Positions 17,774 through 26,882 of a stretch of 64,000 nt of DNA are shown in pieces (within the stretch, counting starts at the first letter, position 1; every line of letters starts with the position of its first letter). Under the pieces are notes generated by a model. It worked only from the letters and a program-made list of their open reading frames with translations. It was not told where the DNA came from and did not search any database. Position numbers and translations under genes: made by a program. Origin of the DNA: Paenibacillus sinopodophylli (GTDB lineage Bacteria > Bacillota > Bacilli > Paenibacillales > Paenibacillaceae); contig NZ_VDBO01000001.1 of the NCBI RefSeq assembly GCF_005930355.1, forward strand, positions 407,339 through 471,338. Reading direction: 5' to 3'.

Positions 17774-19189
17774 ATGGCTTCGACGTGGTTATGGCGAGGC
17801 AGCTACGACCGACTTGAGCTTGTGAGGACAAACGAAAAGAAGCAGCATCTCTCAGGCGAACGAAATGGCCAGCCGCTGGATTCACAGCCATGGTCAGCCG
17901 TGAGGAGCGGTGATGCCGTTCTAGCGTGGACGGATTCTCGTTCCATTGATTGCAGACGTTTTCCATCTGCATGGGTACTGAATGTGAAAGGCGCTCATGC
18001 TTCAAGTTATTCAAGAGCGGAGAAGGAACGGATATGGCAGCGAGCGGGTTTATGCGGCGGCCCTGAGGAACAGAACGTACGATTATTCCGCGTAAGCATC
18101 GTTCATCTGGAGCCTGTGGAGCTGCAGCGGCTTGATTCTGCGGGCAGAGCCATGCAAGGCAAGCCGCTCCTCCCAGGCATTGCGGGCAGCTGGCCGGATG
18201 ATCCAGCGCTGCGCAGAGTGGTGCGCACCGCGGCAGCGGCGCTATATGCGCTCGGGCTCGATATCGGCGAGGCCGAGGTCACACTTAGCGGGGACGGGCG
18301 AACAGCCGTCCGCGATGCTTGGCCGAGGCTGAGGAATACGAGGCTGGAGGCAGCGGCTCTGCGGCGATTCGCTGCGTGGTATGACGCAGCGGGAACGGGG
18401 ACTGCGGATCGGCATCTCCTTATTGGCGCCGATCCGGAGTTTGTACTGGTGACGCCGGAAGGGAAGATTGCTTCGGCGTCACGTTTTTTTGGGCCTGGCG
18501 TCGGCGGCGCAGCAGGGGCCGACGCCTTGCTCGTAGGGCGACGGCTGCTATATCCCGTCGCCGAGCTGCGGCCCGAGCCGGCCGATAACCCGGCCGCGCT
18601 CGCCGCGAATGTGCGGCGCCTGCTGCTTCGCGCCGCCGATCGCATCAGCGACCCCCGCTTGCGCTGGGCCGCTGGAGCAATGCCCGTGCCAGGGCTGGCG
18701 CTCGGCGGGCACATTCATCTTAGCGGAGCGCCGCTGACCAGCCGCTTGCTCCGCTTGCTTGACAGCTACGCGGCATTCCCGCTCGCGCTGGTTGAGGACC
18801 CCGCTGGGCGGGCTCGCCGTCCCCGTTATGGAACGCTCGGGGACTTCCGTCATCAGCCGCATGGCGGGTTCGAATATCGAACGCTGCCGAGCTGGCTCGT
18901 GTCGCCGGCAGCGGCCAAAGCAGCCTTCGCGCTTGCCCTCCTCTGCGCGCGCGAAGAGCAAACCCTTTCCTACATACCTGCGCTCGATGAGCGGTATGTA
19001 GAAGCCTATTACAGCGGCGACCGCGTCACGCTGGCCGGCTGCCTAGATGGGGTGGCCAGCCAGCTGTCGGCCACCGGCAGCTACGCCGCGCTTGCCCCCT
19101 TCATCGAGCCGCTGCTCGAAGCGGCTAGGCGCGGCGCAACATGGGATGAGCGTACTGACCTGCGCGTCAAATGGCGTATCCCGCTGTAA
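17774..19189 (+). CDS. Putative amidoligase (COOH-NH2 ligase type 2, ATP-grasp-like) domain protein
   Basis: 471 residues from ATG 17774 (MASTWLW), which has GGCGGG upstream; a TTG 18 bases earlier has no site. The N-terminal ~200 residues are not recognised. From ~215 the protein has LLIGADPEFVLVTPEGKIAS, RLLYPVAELRPEPADNP, ALGGHIHLSGAPL and FEYRTLPSWLVSP. These are the conserved acidic, His and Arg motifs of the predicted amidoligase group, glutamine-synthetase-fold enzymes expected to join a carboxylate to an amine using ATP. The segment ~18130–19190 is strikingly GC-rich compared with both flanks. It sits between cotE and mutS with a terminator before it, so it is probably its own unit. 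Substrate unknown; a spore or cell-wall peptide is a guess. Confidence 0.7.
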   Translation: MASTWLWRGSYDRLELVRTNEKKQHLSGERNGQPLDSQPWSAVRSGDAVLAWTDSRSIDCRRFPSAWVLNVKGAHASSYSRAEKERIWQRAGLCGGPEEQNVRLFRVSIVHLEPVELQRLDSAGRAMQGKPLLPGIAGSWPDDPALRRVVRTAAAALYALGLDIGEAEVTLSGDGRTAVRDAWPRLRNTRLEAAALRRFAAWYDAAGTGTADRHLLIGADPEFVLVTPEGKIASASRFFGPGVGGAAGADALLVGRRLLYPVAELRPEPADNPAALAANVRRLLLRAADRISDPRLRWAAGAMPVPGLALGGHIHLSGAPLTSRLLRLLDSYAAFPLALVEDPAGRARRPRYGTLGDFRHQPHGGFEYRTLPSWLVSPAAAKAAFALALLCAREEQTLSYIPALDERYVEAYYSGDRVTLAGCLDGVASQLSATGSYAALAPFIEPLLEAARRGATWDERTDLRVKWRIPL

Positions 19190-19922
19190 GCAGATTTTTC
19201 CATCCCAATGTGCCGTCATCCACCTTGAGATTAGCTTCAAGTCTTCCAACTTGAAAGTAGCATCACGAAAGGCGCAGACACTCCAGCGTTGCCATTATCA
19301 TTACGAACAGCAGTGGGATGTTTTTCCCTTATATTAAATGACACGTAAGGCAGTTACATTATCTACTAAGCAATATCTTTAAATTTCTGGAAATGAAACA
19401 TACCGATCCTCCAAAGGTTGCTGTCGGGTGTTTCTTTTAACTTAAGGGGAAATGATGCAATGCTGAAAACGATGGCTATATGCGCAAATATGCTCTTACA
19501 GCAGCCAAGTAACCAAAATTAGAGTGCTGTAAGCACAAATATGCGCTTATGGAGTCGGATAGTGGTAAGAGTGAGCGCGAACAGAAGCTGTAAGCGTAAA
19601 TATGTTCATGTTTAGGAAATGATGCGAAGCTTAAAAAGATGGATAAGTCCTCCGAAATAAAAGAAAGGAAATCGGTTTACTAATCCTTTCTCTATACGTT
19701 TCGCTGAAATGATGGCGTCTACAAAATGGACGCCATAAGCCGTTCGAGCTTAGCGAAACAGTCTGCTTCGCTTAAACATGTCTGTCTTATTCTCTTCGCT
19801 TATGGCGCACATCTGTTCCGCTTGTTATAATGAATATCTAATGTTTGCTGAATGGGCAGCCAACAATTGCTTGCGCTGCCCGCTTATTCATAGATATGTT
19901 GATGTTTTTGAGGGGGATCGGA
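19190..19922. other. Intergenic stretch with degenerate repeats upstream of mutS
   Basis: No gene recognised. Around 19475–19605 three related segments share an (G)CAAATATGCnCTTA core next to GCTGTAAG or its complement, forming partly inverted imperfect repeats. A divergent copy of the dispersed palindrome lies at 19663–19760. The mutS promoter must be near 19780–19900 but I cannot place it with confidence. Confidence 0.5.
19663..19760 (-). repeat. Dispersed palindromic repeat, divergent copy
   Basis: Read on the minus strand the order is CGGCTTATGGCGTCC, GACGCCATCATTTC, CGAAACGTATAGAGAAAGG and TTTCCTTTCTTTT. This parallels the clear copies (GGCGG hairpin, GTTTC, ATATAGAGA, CTTTCCTATATTT), but with many changes. 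Membership is tentative. Confidence 0.4.
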
Positions 19923-22610
19923 ATGGCTGGATATACGCCGATGATTTTGCAATACCTGGCAATCAAAGAAGAAGCGAAGGACGCTTTTTTATTTTTCCGT
20001 CTAGGTGACTTTTATGAAATGTTTTTTGATGATGCAATAGCGGCTTCTCGCGAGCTTGAGATAACATTGACGGGCCGCGAAGGCGGGGGCGAGAAAAAAA
20101 TCCCGATGTGCGGTGTACCTTACCACTCCGCTGACAATTATATTAGCCGCCTTGTTGATAAAGGCTTTAAAGTAGCAATATGTGAGCAGGTAGAAGACCC
20201 GGCAGCAGCGAAAGGTGTCGTTAGACGGGAAATTGTGCGGATCATTACACCGGGTACGGTCATGGAGACCAAAGCTCTGGACGGCAACACCAACAATTTT
20301 ATCGCTGCTATCGTGCAGGTCGGCGGCATATTTGGGTTATCCGCATGTGATCTGTCGACAGGGGAGCTTTACGTGACTTCGTTCCCTGAGCATTTGGAAG
20401 CACTCATTGATGAAATAAACGTATATCAACCTTCAGAGCTGGTTGGCGATAAGGAGCTGCTTGACCGTGTTCAATCAACTGCAGTGTGGAACAGGCAGCT
20501 ATTGCTTACATCCCGTGAACCGATGGCGGCGGACAAGCTGCTAGAGCAATTCGGGGAAGCTGAATTAGCTAAGATTGCTGGAGCGCGGCTGCAGGCCGTA
20601 AGTGTGCTGACCGGTTATTTGGAAGAGACGCAAAAACGGTCATTAGGGCATGTACGCGCAATTTCGAGTTACGAGCCGAATCAGTTTATGATTTTGGACC
20701 ATTATACGAGAAGAAATCTGGAGCTGACCGAAACGGTGCGCGACCGCAGCAAGAAAGGATCATTGCTGTGGCTGCTGGATCGAACGCAAACGTCTATGGG
20801 GGCTAGGCTGCTGCGTCGCTGGATCGATAAGCCGCTTCTAAGCAGCGCAGCAGTCGAGAAGCGGCTGGATGCCGTTGAAACCTTATATCTCAATCTCATT
20901 CTGAGGGATGATATTCGCTCGGAGCTGCAGCCCATCTACGACTTGGAACGCTTGGTGGGCAGAGTTGCCTTCGGCAGCGCGAATGGGCGGGATCTGAATG
21001 CACTTCGCAGCTCACTTCGGCGTATTCCGCAGTTGACGGCTCTTTGCGAGCAATCAGGCTCGGAGGTGCTTAAGCTTCTGGTTGAAGGAACGGATAACTG
21101 CTCAGATCTGGCAGACTTAATTGAAACAGTGCTCGTTGATGAGCCGCCAGTAACGATCAAAGAAGGTGGGCTTATCCGAGCAGGCTATGATGCTTACCTT
21201 GACCAGTTGCGCGAAGCTAGCACCAATGGGAAGAAATGGCTTGCAGAGCTTGAGCGCCAAGAGCGTGAAGCTACAGGTATCAAAAATTTAAAAATCGGCT
21301 ACAATCGTATTTTTGGTTATTACCTTGAAGTGTCGAAAGGCAATCTCTCCTCTCTTCCAGAAGGAAGATACGAGCGAAAGCAGACGCTTGCTAATGCCGA
21401 ACGCTTCGTAACACCTGAGCTCAAGGAGAAGGAAAAACTGATCCTAGAAGCAGAGGATAAAATGGTCGATCTTGAATATGAACGCTTTGTAGAGCTTCGC
21501 GACCATTTATCGCTTCATCTGCACCGGCTTCAGAAGGCCGCTGCTGTTATTGCAGAGCTGGATGTGTATCAATCGATGGCTACGGTTAGCGCTGAACGGC
21601 GTTTCACCCGTCCGAAAGTGACGGAGAGCTACAATCTTCGCATCGAGGATGGCAAGCATCCTGTCGTGGAAGCAATGATGGATGGCATCCCGTTCATATC
21701 CAATGATACATCGCTTCAGAAGGACGAGCAGTGGATGCTTCTTATCACTGGGCCGAACATGGCGGGTAAAAGCACCTATATGCGCCAAGTCGCACTTATT
21801 TGCATTATGGCTCAGATTGGCTGCTTCGTTCCGGCTAAATCGTCTGAAATCCCGCTGATAGATCGAATATTTACTCGTATTGGCGCAGCAGATGATCTAA
21901 TAGGCGGGCAAAGCACCTTTATGGTCGAGATGAAAGATATTCAGATCATGACGGAGAAAGCGACTGCAAATAGTCTCGTTATTATTGATGAGCTTGGGCG
22001 CGGAACTTCAACAGGTGAAGGTATGGCAATTGCACAAGCGGTTATTGAATATGTGCATCACCATATCGGCTGCAAAGCACTCGTATCAACCCACTTCCAC
22101 GAGCTCGCGCATTTGGAGGATTCATTGCCTGCGCTCGCGAATGCTCGGATGGCTGTTGAGGAAAGCGGCGATAATGTAACCTTTTTGAGAAAGCTGATTG
22201 CTGGCGCTGCGAGTACAAGCTACGGTATTTATTGCGCTCAATTGGCTGGATTGCCGCAATCGATTATTGGAAGAGCTTATGAGCTGTTGGATAGTACGCT
22301 TGAGAGTGATACGCCGAGACCAGCCGTGCGAGCGGAGACGGCGGCAGCTACCGCCGCGAATTCCCTCGCCTACGCGCAATCTGCACCTGCGGCAGAAGCG
22401 CCTAATCAGGTTGCGGAGCCGCGTGCCATTGTCCAGTTATCGATTTTTGATGAGCCTGCTCAGGAAAGTGCAGCTGAGCCAGCGCGAAAGAAAGTAAGTC
22501 CAAAGGCCGAGCAGCTTGCTGAACAGCTGCGCAAGCTGGATCTATTTAACCTTACGCCAATGCAGGCGATGCAATGGCTGAATGATATGAAAAGTAAATT
22601 AAACAATTAG
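19923..22610 (+). CDS. mutS: DNA mismatch repair ATPase MutS
   Basis: 895 residues from ATG 19923, with AGGGGGAT just upstream; the longer frame from 19845 would add 26 atypical residues. MutS finds base mismatches and short loops and recruits MutL. Domain order is complete: mismatch-binding start (MILQYLAIKEEAKDAFLFFR, then LGDFYEMFFDDA with the Phe-x-Glu loop), connector, lever and clamp. The ATPase follows with TGPNMAGKSTYMRQ, IDELGRGTSTGEG and STHFHELA, then a short C-terminal tail (FNLTPMQAMQWLN) for tetramer/clamp contact. mutL follows after 27 bases. Confidence 0.97.
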   Translation: MAGYTPMILQYLAIKEEAKDAFLFFRLGDFYEMFFDDAIAASRELEITLTGREGGGEKKIPMCGVPYHSADNYISRLVDKGFKVAICEQVEDPAAAKGVVRREIVRIITPGTVMETKALDGNTNNFIAAIVQVGGIFGLSACDLSTGELYVTSFPEHLEALIDEINVYQPSELVGDKELLDRVQSTAVWNRQLLLTSREPMAADKLLEQFGEAELAKIAGARLQAVSVLTGYLEETQKRSLGHVRAISSYEPNQFMILDHYTRRNLELTETVRDRSKKGSLLWLLDRTQTSMGARLLRRWIDKPLLSSAAVEKRLDAVETLYLNLILRDDIRSELQPIYDLERLVGRVAFGSANGRDLNALRSSLRRIPQLTALCEQSGSEVLKLLVEGTDNCSDLADLIETVLVDEPPVTIKEGGLIRAGYDAYLDQLREASTNGKKWLAELERQEREATGIKNLKIGYNRIFGYYLEVSKGNLSSLPEGRYERKQTLANAERFVTPELKEKEKLILEAEDKMVDLEYERFVELRDHLSLHLHRLQKAAAVIAELDVYQSMATVSAERRFTRPKVTESYNLRIEDGKHPVVEAMMDGIPFISNDTSLQKDEQWMLLITGPNMAGKSTYMRQVALICIMAQIGCFVPAKSSEIPLIDRIFTRIGAADDLIGGQSTFMVEMKDIQIMTEKATANSLVIIDELGRGTSTGEGMAIAQAVIEYVHHHIGCKALVSTHFHELAHLEDSLPALANARMAVEESGDNVTFLRKLIAGAASTSYGIYCAQLAGLPQSIIGRAYELLDSTLESDTPRPAVRAETAAATAANSLAYAQSAPAAEAPNQVAEPRAIVQLSIFDEPAQESAAEPARKKVSPKAEQLAEQLRKLDLFNLTPMQAMQWLNDMKSKLNN

Positions 22611-22637
22611 TAAAGCGGATGGAGGAAAGTGAACGCC

Positions 22638-24686
22638 ATGGGGAAAATCAAAGTGCTGGATGAGCAGCTTGCCAACCAAATAGCAGCGGGCGAAGTGGTT
22701 GAGCGGCCAGCATCAGTCGTCAAGGAGCTTGTTGAGAATGCGGTTGATGCCGGCAGTACGACGATTGATATCTCGATTGAAGAGGGCGGCTTGACGCTTA
22801 TCCGAGTCATCGACAACGGTTACGGCATTGAGGCTTCTGATATTGTGACGGCGTTTCAACGTCATGCTACCAGCAAGATCTCGACGAGCAGCGATCTATT
22901 CCGAATTGCAAGTTTAGGCTTTCGAGGTGAGGCGCTTCCGAGTATTGCTGCAGTATCTCGCTTGCAATGTACATCCTCTGATACATCGACAGGTCTTGCA
23001 CGCCGCATCGTAATCGAAGGAGGCAAGGTTACGATTGACGAGCCGGCGAATGCGCCGCAAGGAACGGAAATGACAGTGCGGGATTTGTTCTATAATACGC
23101 CAGCCCGCCTTAAATATATGAAGGCGATCCAGACGGAGCTTGGTCATATCTCGGATTATGTGAATAGAATTGCACTCGCCCATCCGGGAATTGCTTTTAC
23201 ATTCAAGCATAATGGAAATGTACTGCTGCGGACGCTCGGCACAGGAGACAGGCTGCAGGTGATCGCTGCTGTATATGGCTCGAATACGGCGAAAGTGATG
23301 CTGCCTGTTGAAGCGGAAACGTCGGACTATGAGCTTCGCGGCTATATTTCGAAGCCGGAGCTGACTCGTGCCAATCGCAATGGTATTACTGCTATCGTTA
23401 ATGGGCGCTACATCCGCAGTCATACGATTAATCAGTCGTTGCTGCAAGCCTATCACACGCTGCTGCCGATTAACCGCTACCCGCTCGTTATTCTTGAGCT
23501 AGGCATGCATCCAAGTCTATTGGATGTCAACGTACACCCATCCAAGATGGAAGTTCGCTTCAGCAAGGAGCCAGAGCTACGCTCGATTATTGAAGACGCG
23601 ATCAAAAAAGTGCTCGGAAGACAGCGCCATATTCCAGGGCCGGAATCGGTTACGAAAACGGAGCGCTCGAAGCCGTTGTTTGTGCAGGATGCTATTTCTT
23701 TCCATCGGCCGGAGCCGGCGATCGATGCCTTCAAGCCTTTTCAGCCTAATCAAGGCAGCAAAGCAGCTGTGTCATCCTACAAGCCGCCTGTTTCCGAGCG
23801 GGAGTATGTTCCGCGTAACGCCTCTGAGAAGCTCTATGCGCCACCAGCTTCGTCAGAATCTAATATTACGATTGTACGTGAAACGAACGGCGCTTGGGAG
23901 CAGGCATCTGTAACTGAAGCTGAAGTTGAAGTTGAAGCATCGCTAGTGAATGAGAGTCAGTCTAACGAGCATAACACAGAACAAAGTGCTGTAAGTGAGG
24001 ACATCTCTACCTCTGAAGCAAACTCAGTTGCAGCATATTCTGGTGCACCTGTAGCGCAGCTTCCGTCAGATGCGGATGTGCCAGACGAGGATGCGCCTGC
24101 TTTCCCTGAGCTGTATTGGATTGGACAGCATCATGGCACCTATATTGTTGCGCAGTCTGAGGATGGTCTTTATTTGATTGACCAGCATGCTGCACATGAG
24201 CGCATTAATTATGAGTATTATTACGAGAAATTCGGGAAGCCTGAGGCGGCAAGTCAGCAGCTGCTAGTTCCACTTACGCTTGAATTTACAGCAGGAGAAG
24301 CAACTCAGCTGCGCGAACTGCTGCCTTTGTTTGCTCAAGCAGGTGTTGAGCTGGAGTCGTTCGGCTCACAAACATTTCTTGTTCGTTCATATCCCGAATG
24401 GATGCCGCAGGGCGAGGAGCAGTCATTACTTGAGGAAATGGCTGAGCTGCTAATTTCGGAGCGCAAGTCGATTAATATAGCCAAGCTGCGCGAGAAAGCG
24501 GCCATTATGTGCTCCTGCAAAGCTTCGATCAAAGCGAATGACCGGATGAACCGCGAGGAAGGGGAGACGCTGCTTGCGCGTCTATCCAATTGCAAACAGC
24601 CGTACACCTGCCCGCATGGCCGTCCGATTATCGTACATTTGTCAACTTACCAGCTCGAAAAAATGTTCAAGCGGGTGATGTCGTGA
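22638..24686 (+). CDS. mutL: DNA mismatch repair endonuclease MutL
   Basis: 682 residues from ATG 22638 (MGKIKVLDEQL), which aligns with the usual MutL start; a GTG at 22629, three bases after GGAGG, is an alternative. The GHKL ATPase motifs are present: LVENAVDAG, IRVIDNGYGI, HATSKI and LGFRGEALPSI. A variable acidic linker (~350–490) leads to the C-terminal domain with DQHAAHERINYEYY, the metal-binding endonuclease motif of Bacillus-type MutL. Later come CSCKASIKANDRM and CPHGRPI. It nicks the new strand after MutS recognition. Its end overlaps the next gene by four bases (GTGA). Confidence 0.96.
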   Translation: MGKIKVLDEQLANQIAAGEVVERPASVVKELVENAVDAGSTTIDISIEEGGLTLIRVIDNGYGIEASDIVTAFQRHATSKISTSSDLFRIASLGFRGEALPSIAAVSRLQCTSSDTSTGLARRIVIEGGKVTIDEPANAPQGTEMTVRDLFYNTPARLKYMKAIQTELGHISDYVNRIALAHPGIAFTFKHNGNVLLRTLGTGDRLQVIAAVYGSNTAKVMLPVEAETSDYELRGYISKPELTRANRNGITAIVNGRYIRSHTINQSLLQAYHTLLPINRYPLVILELGMHPSLLDVNVHPSKMEVRFSKEPELRSIIEDAIKKVLGRQRHIPGPESVTKTERSKPLFVQDAISFHRPEPAIDAFKPFQPNQGSKAAVSSYKPPVSEREYVPRNASEKLYAPPASSESNITIVRETNGAWEQASVTEAEVEVEASLVNESQSNEHNTEQSAVSEDISTSEANSVAAYSGAPVAQLPSDADVPDEDAPAFPELYWIGQHHGTYIVAQSEDGLYLIDQHAAHERINYEYYYEKFGKPEAASQQLLVPLTLEFTAGEATQLRELLPLFAQAGVELESFGSQTFLVRSYPEWMPQGEEQSLLEEMAELLISERKSINIAKLREKAAIMCSCKASIKANDRMNREEGETLLARLSNCKQPYTCPHGRPIIVHLSTYQLEKMFKRVMS

Positions 24687-25459
24687 TTGTAACTACAACA
24701 GCAAAGCCTTCAGAGCGCGTGCTCGCGCAAGCAGTTAGGCTCTCGAAGGAGCTAGGGGCATCTCTCAAGACGCGCAGCAACTTGACCGTAGCGAAGCTAA
24801 TCGGCATGACGGAGGACAAGCGGCTGCTTGTTGTGACAGATTCAGAAGTCCGTTATTATGAAGGGCAATCTGAATCTCCACTTTACTTCCATCCTAGCAT
24901 GGCTTTCGTCCGAGTGAAGCGATTGCGTAGAGGAGAAACGGATCCTCTAATTGAGCTTTCAGAGTGCGAAAGTGGGAGTCGAATCATTGATTGCACAGCG
25001 GGACTTGCTTCGGATTCGCTTGTGTTTTCCTATGCCTCAGGACCTACAGGCAGAGTCACTGCTATTGAAAGTGAGCCGGTGCTTTACTCGCTAGTGCGGG
25101 AAGGTCTGGCAAGTTATAAAACCAGCCTTCCGGATGTGGACGCTGCGATGAGACGCATTGAGATGATTGGCATGAACCATCTGGATTACTTGCGTGAAAT
25201 GCCCGATAATAGCGCGGATATCGTATATTTCGACCCGATGTTCCGAATGCCGCTTCATGAATCCAGCTCGATTGCGCCGCTTCGTACAATCGCCAATATG
25301 GACGCATTGACAATTGAAGTCATCGACGAAGCCAAACGAGTAGCTACGAAAACGGTAGTACTAAAGGAGCATCAAGCGAGCGACGAGTTCGCGAGGCTTG
25401 GCTTCGAGCGCAAGCATGTGAATACATCGAAAATTGCATATGGAGTGATCAAGCTTTGA
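24683..25459 (+). CDS. RsmJ-like (PF04445-type) SAM-dependent methyltransferase
   Basis: 258 residues from GTG 24683, which overlaps the mutL stop (GTGA). The Rossmann SAM site is IIDCTAGLASDSLVFSYA, with an acidic residue in VTAIESEPVLYSLV. The catalytic-type motif is DIVYFDPMFRMP, the D-P-M-F form of the RsmJ/YhiQ group that methylates a guanine of 16S rRNA. The N-terminal ~75 residues hold LGASLKTRSNLTVAKL, matching firmicute members. The exact RNA target is not proven. It sits between mutL and miaA and is translationally coupled to both. Confidence 0.8.
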   Translation: MIVTTTAKPSERVLAQAVRLSKELGASLKTRSNLTVAKLIGMTEDKRLLVVTDSEVRYYEGQSESPLYFHPSMAFVRVKRLRRGETDPLIELSECESGSRIIDCTAGLASDSLVFSYASGPTGRVTAIESEPVLYSLVREGLASYKTSLPDVDAAMRRIEMIGMNHLDYLREMPDNSADIVYFDPMFRMPLHESSSIAPLRTIANMDALTIEVIDEAKRVATKTVVLKEHQASDEFARLGFERKHVNTSKIAYGVIKL

Positions 25460-26469
25460 ACAAAGATTCTAACAACGTTCACCAAGAGCATGAGGGGCTG
25501 CAGGATCGCAAACAACCGCTACTAGTCCTTATCGGACCGACAGCAGTTGGCAAAACGAGGATGAGCCTCGATATTGCGAAGTATTGGAATGCAGAAATTA
25601 TATCGGGTGATTCCATGCAAGTGTACAAGGGGATGGACATCGGAACGGCCAAGATTCCATTGGATGAGCGTGAGGGAATCCCTCATCATCTTATTGATAT
25701 TTCTGAGCCTGATGTACCGTATTCGGCTGCAGATTTTCAAGCGGGAGCAACTGCTGCTATATCTCAAATTGCAGAGCGGGGCAAGCTGCCATTCATCGTT
25801 GGCGGAACAGGGCTATACGTAGAGTCCGTTTGCTATCAATTTCAGTTCGCTGATATTGGCTCAGATGAAGCCTTCAGACAAGAGCAGGAACGTTTTGCTT
25901 CTGAGCATGGCGCGGTGGCGCTGCATGCGCGATTGGCTGCTATCGACCCTCCCGCAGGTGAGCGTCTTCATCCCAATGATCTAAGAAGAGTCATCCGTGC
26001 GCTGGAAGTTTTTCATATGACTGGGCAGACATTTTCGGAGCAGCAGGCTGGGCAAACGAAGGTCTCTCCCTACGAGCTTTGCATCATCGGTTTGACTATG
26101 GACCGCTCGGAGTTGTATCGTAGAATAGAGCAACGCGTAGATTTGATGATGGAGCAAGGCTTAGTAGAAGAGGTGAGGCTGCTACTGGATAGGGATATGC
26201 CGCCTGCCGCAGTTGCGATGCAGGGTTTGGGCTATAAGGAGATTGCACAATATTTGCAGGGGAACTGCACGCTGGAAGCAGCGGTAGAACGACTTAAAAG
26301 GGATACGCGAAGGTTTGCCAAGCGTCAGCTCTCATGGTTTCGACACATGAACGATATCCACTGGATCGACATGGGGGAAAATTTTCACAACAATTTGCAA
26401 ACCGTTCATGCTATAATAGCAGGAAAGTTTCAAGTTAATCTTGAATATACTTCTAATCAATCTTTATAA
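25456..26469 (+). CDS. miaA: tRNA dimethylallyltransferase MiaA
   Basis: 337 residues from TTG 25456, overlapping the preceding stop (TTGA). MiaA adds a dimethylallyl group to N6 of A37 in tRNAs reading U-starting codons. The P-loop is LIGPTAVGKTRMS, followed by EIISGDSMQVYKGMDIGTAK, HHLIDI, PFIVGGTGLYVES and HPNDLRRVIRALEVF. KRDTRRFAKRQLSWFRH contributes to tRNA binding. It is slightly longer than most homologues because of extra residues at both ends. hfq follows 17 bases later, as in other Bacillales. Confidence 0.96.
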   Translation: MNKDSNNVHQEHEGLQDRKQPLLVLIGPTAVGKTRMSLDIAKYWNAEIISGDSMQVYKGMDIGTAKIPLDEREGIPHHLIDISEPDVPYSAADFQAGATAAISQIAERGKLPFIVGGTGLYVESVCYQFQFADIGSDEAFRQEQERFASEHGAVALHARLAAIDPPAGERLHPNDLRRVIRALEVFHMTGQTFSEQQAGQTKVSPYELCIIGLTMDRSELYRRIEQRVDLMMEQGLVEEVRLLLDRDMPPAAVAMQGLGYKEIAQYLQGNCTLEAAVERLKRDTRRFAKRQLSWFRHMNDIHWIDMGENFHNNLQTVHAIIAGKFQVNLEYTSNQSL

Positions 26470-26486
26470 GACGGGGGTAACGTCCA

Positions 26487-26732
26487 ATGAACAAATCGAT
26501 CAATATTCAAGATACGTTCCTGAATCAGCTTCGCAAAGACAACATACCGGTGACGGTTTTTTTAATGAATGGTTTTCAAATTAGAGGCGTTATTAAAGCG
26601 TTCGATAACTTCACAATTATCATTGACAGCGAAGGTCGTCAACAGATGGTATACAAACATGCTATATCGACGTTTACCCCGCAACGAAATGTATCATTGA
26701 TGCAGCAGGACCACGGTGCGTCCGAATCATAA
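26487..26732 (+). CDS. hfq: RNA chaperone Hfq
   Basis: 81 residues. Hfq forms a hexameric Sm-like ring that binds A-rich and U-rich RNA. The Sm1 motif ([20 protein letters not shown] then [17 protein letters not shown]) and Sm2 motif ([11 protein letters not shown]) are intact. GGGGG precedes the ATG. Last gene of the mutS–hfq cluster, closed by a terminator at 26793. Confidence 0.97.
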   Translation: MNKSINIQDTFLNQLRKDNIPVTVFLMNGFQIRGVIKAFDNFTIIIDSEGRQQMVYKHAISTFTPQRNVSLMQQDHGASES

Positions 26733-26792
26733 GCTTGTACGTTTAATGAAACTTTCTAATAACGTGTATCGTTTAACTAGATAGCGGCATGC

Positions 26793-26828
26793 AAGAGCAA
26801 CCCGCTCCAAGCTGGGTTGCTCTTTTCA
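26793..26828 (+). terminator. hfq terminator
   Basis: AAGAGCAACCC / GGGTTGCTCTT with a 10-base loop, followed by TTTCATTT. Confidence 0.88.
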
Positions 26829-26882
26829 TTTCGTGGAAATGATAGATAGACGAACTTTGTATCAACAGGAGGGGAGTCGGCT

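Noticed and set aside
18103..18961. Several long minus- and plus-strand frames within the amidoligase gene
   Set aside because: High GC removes stop codons in all frames; the Arg/Ala/Ser-rich products have no domain features.
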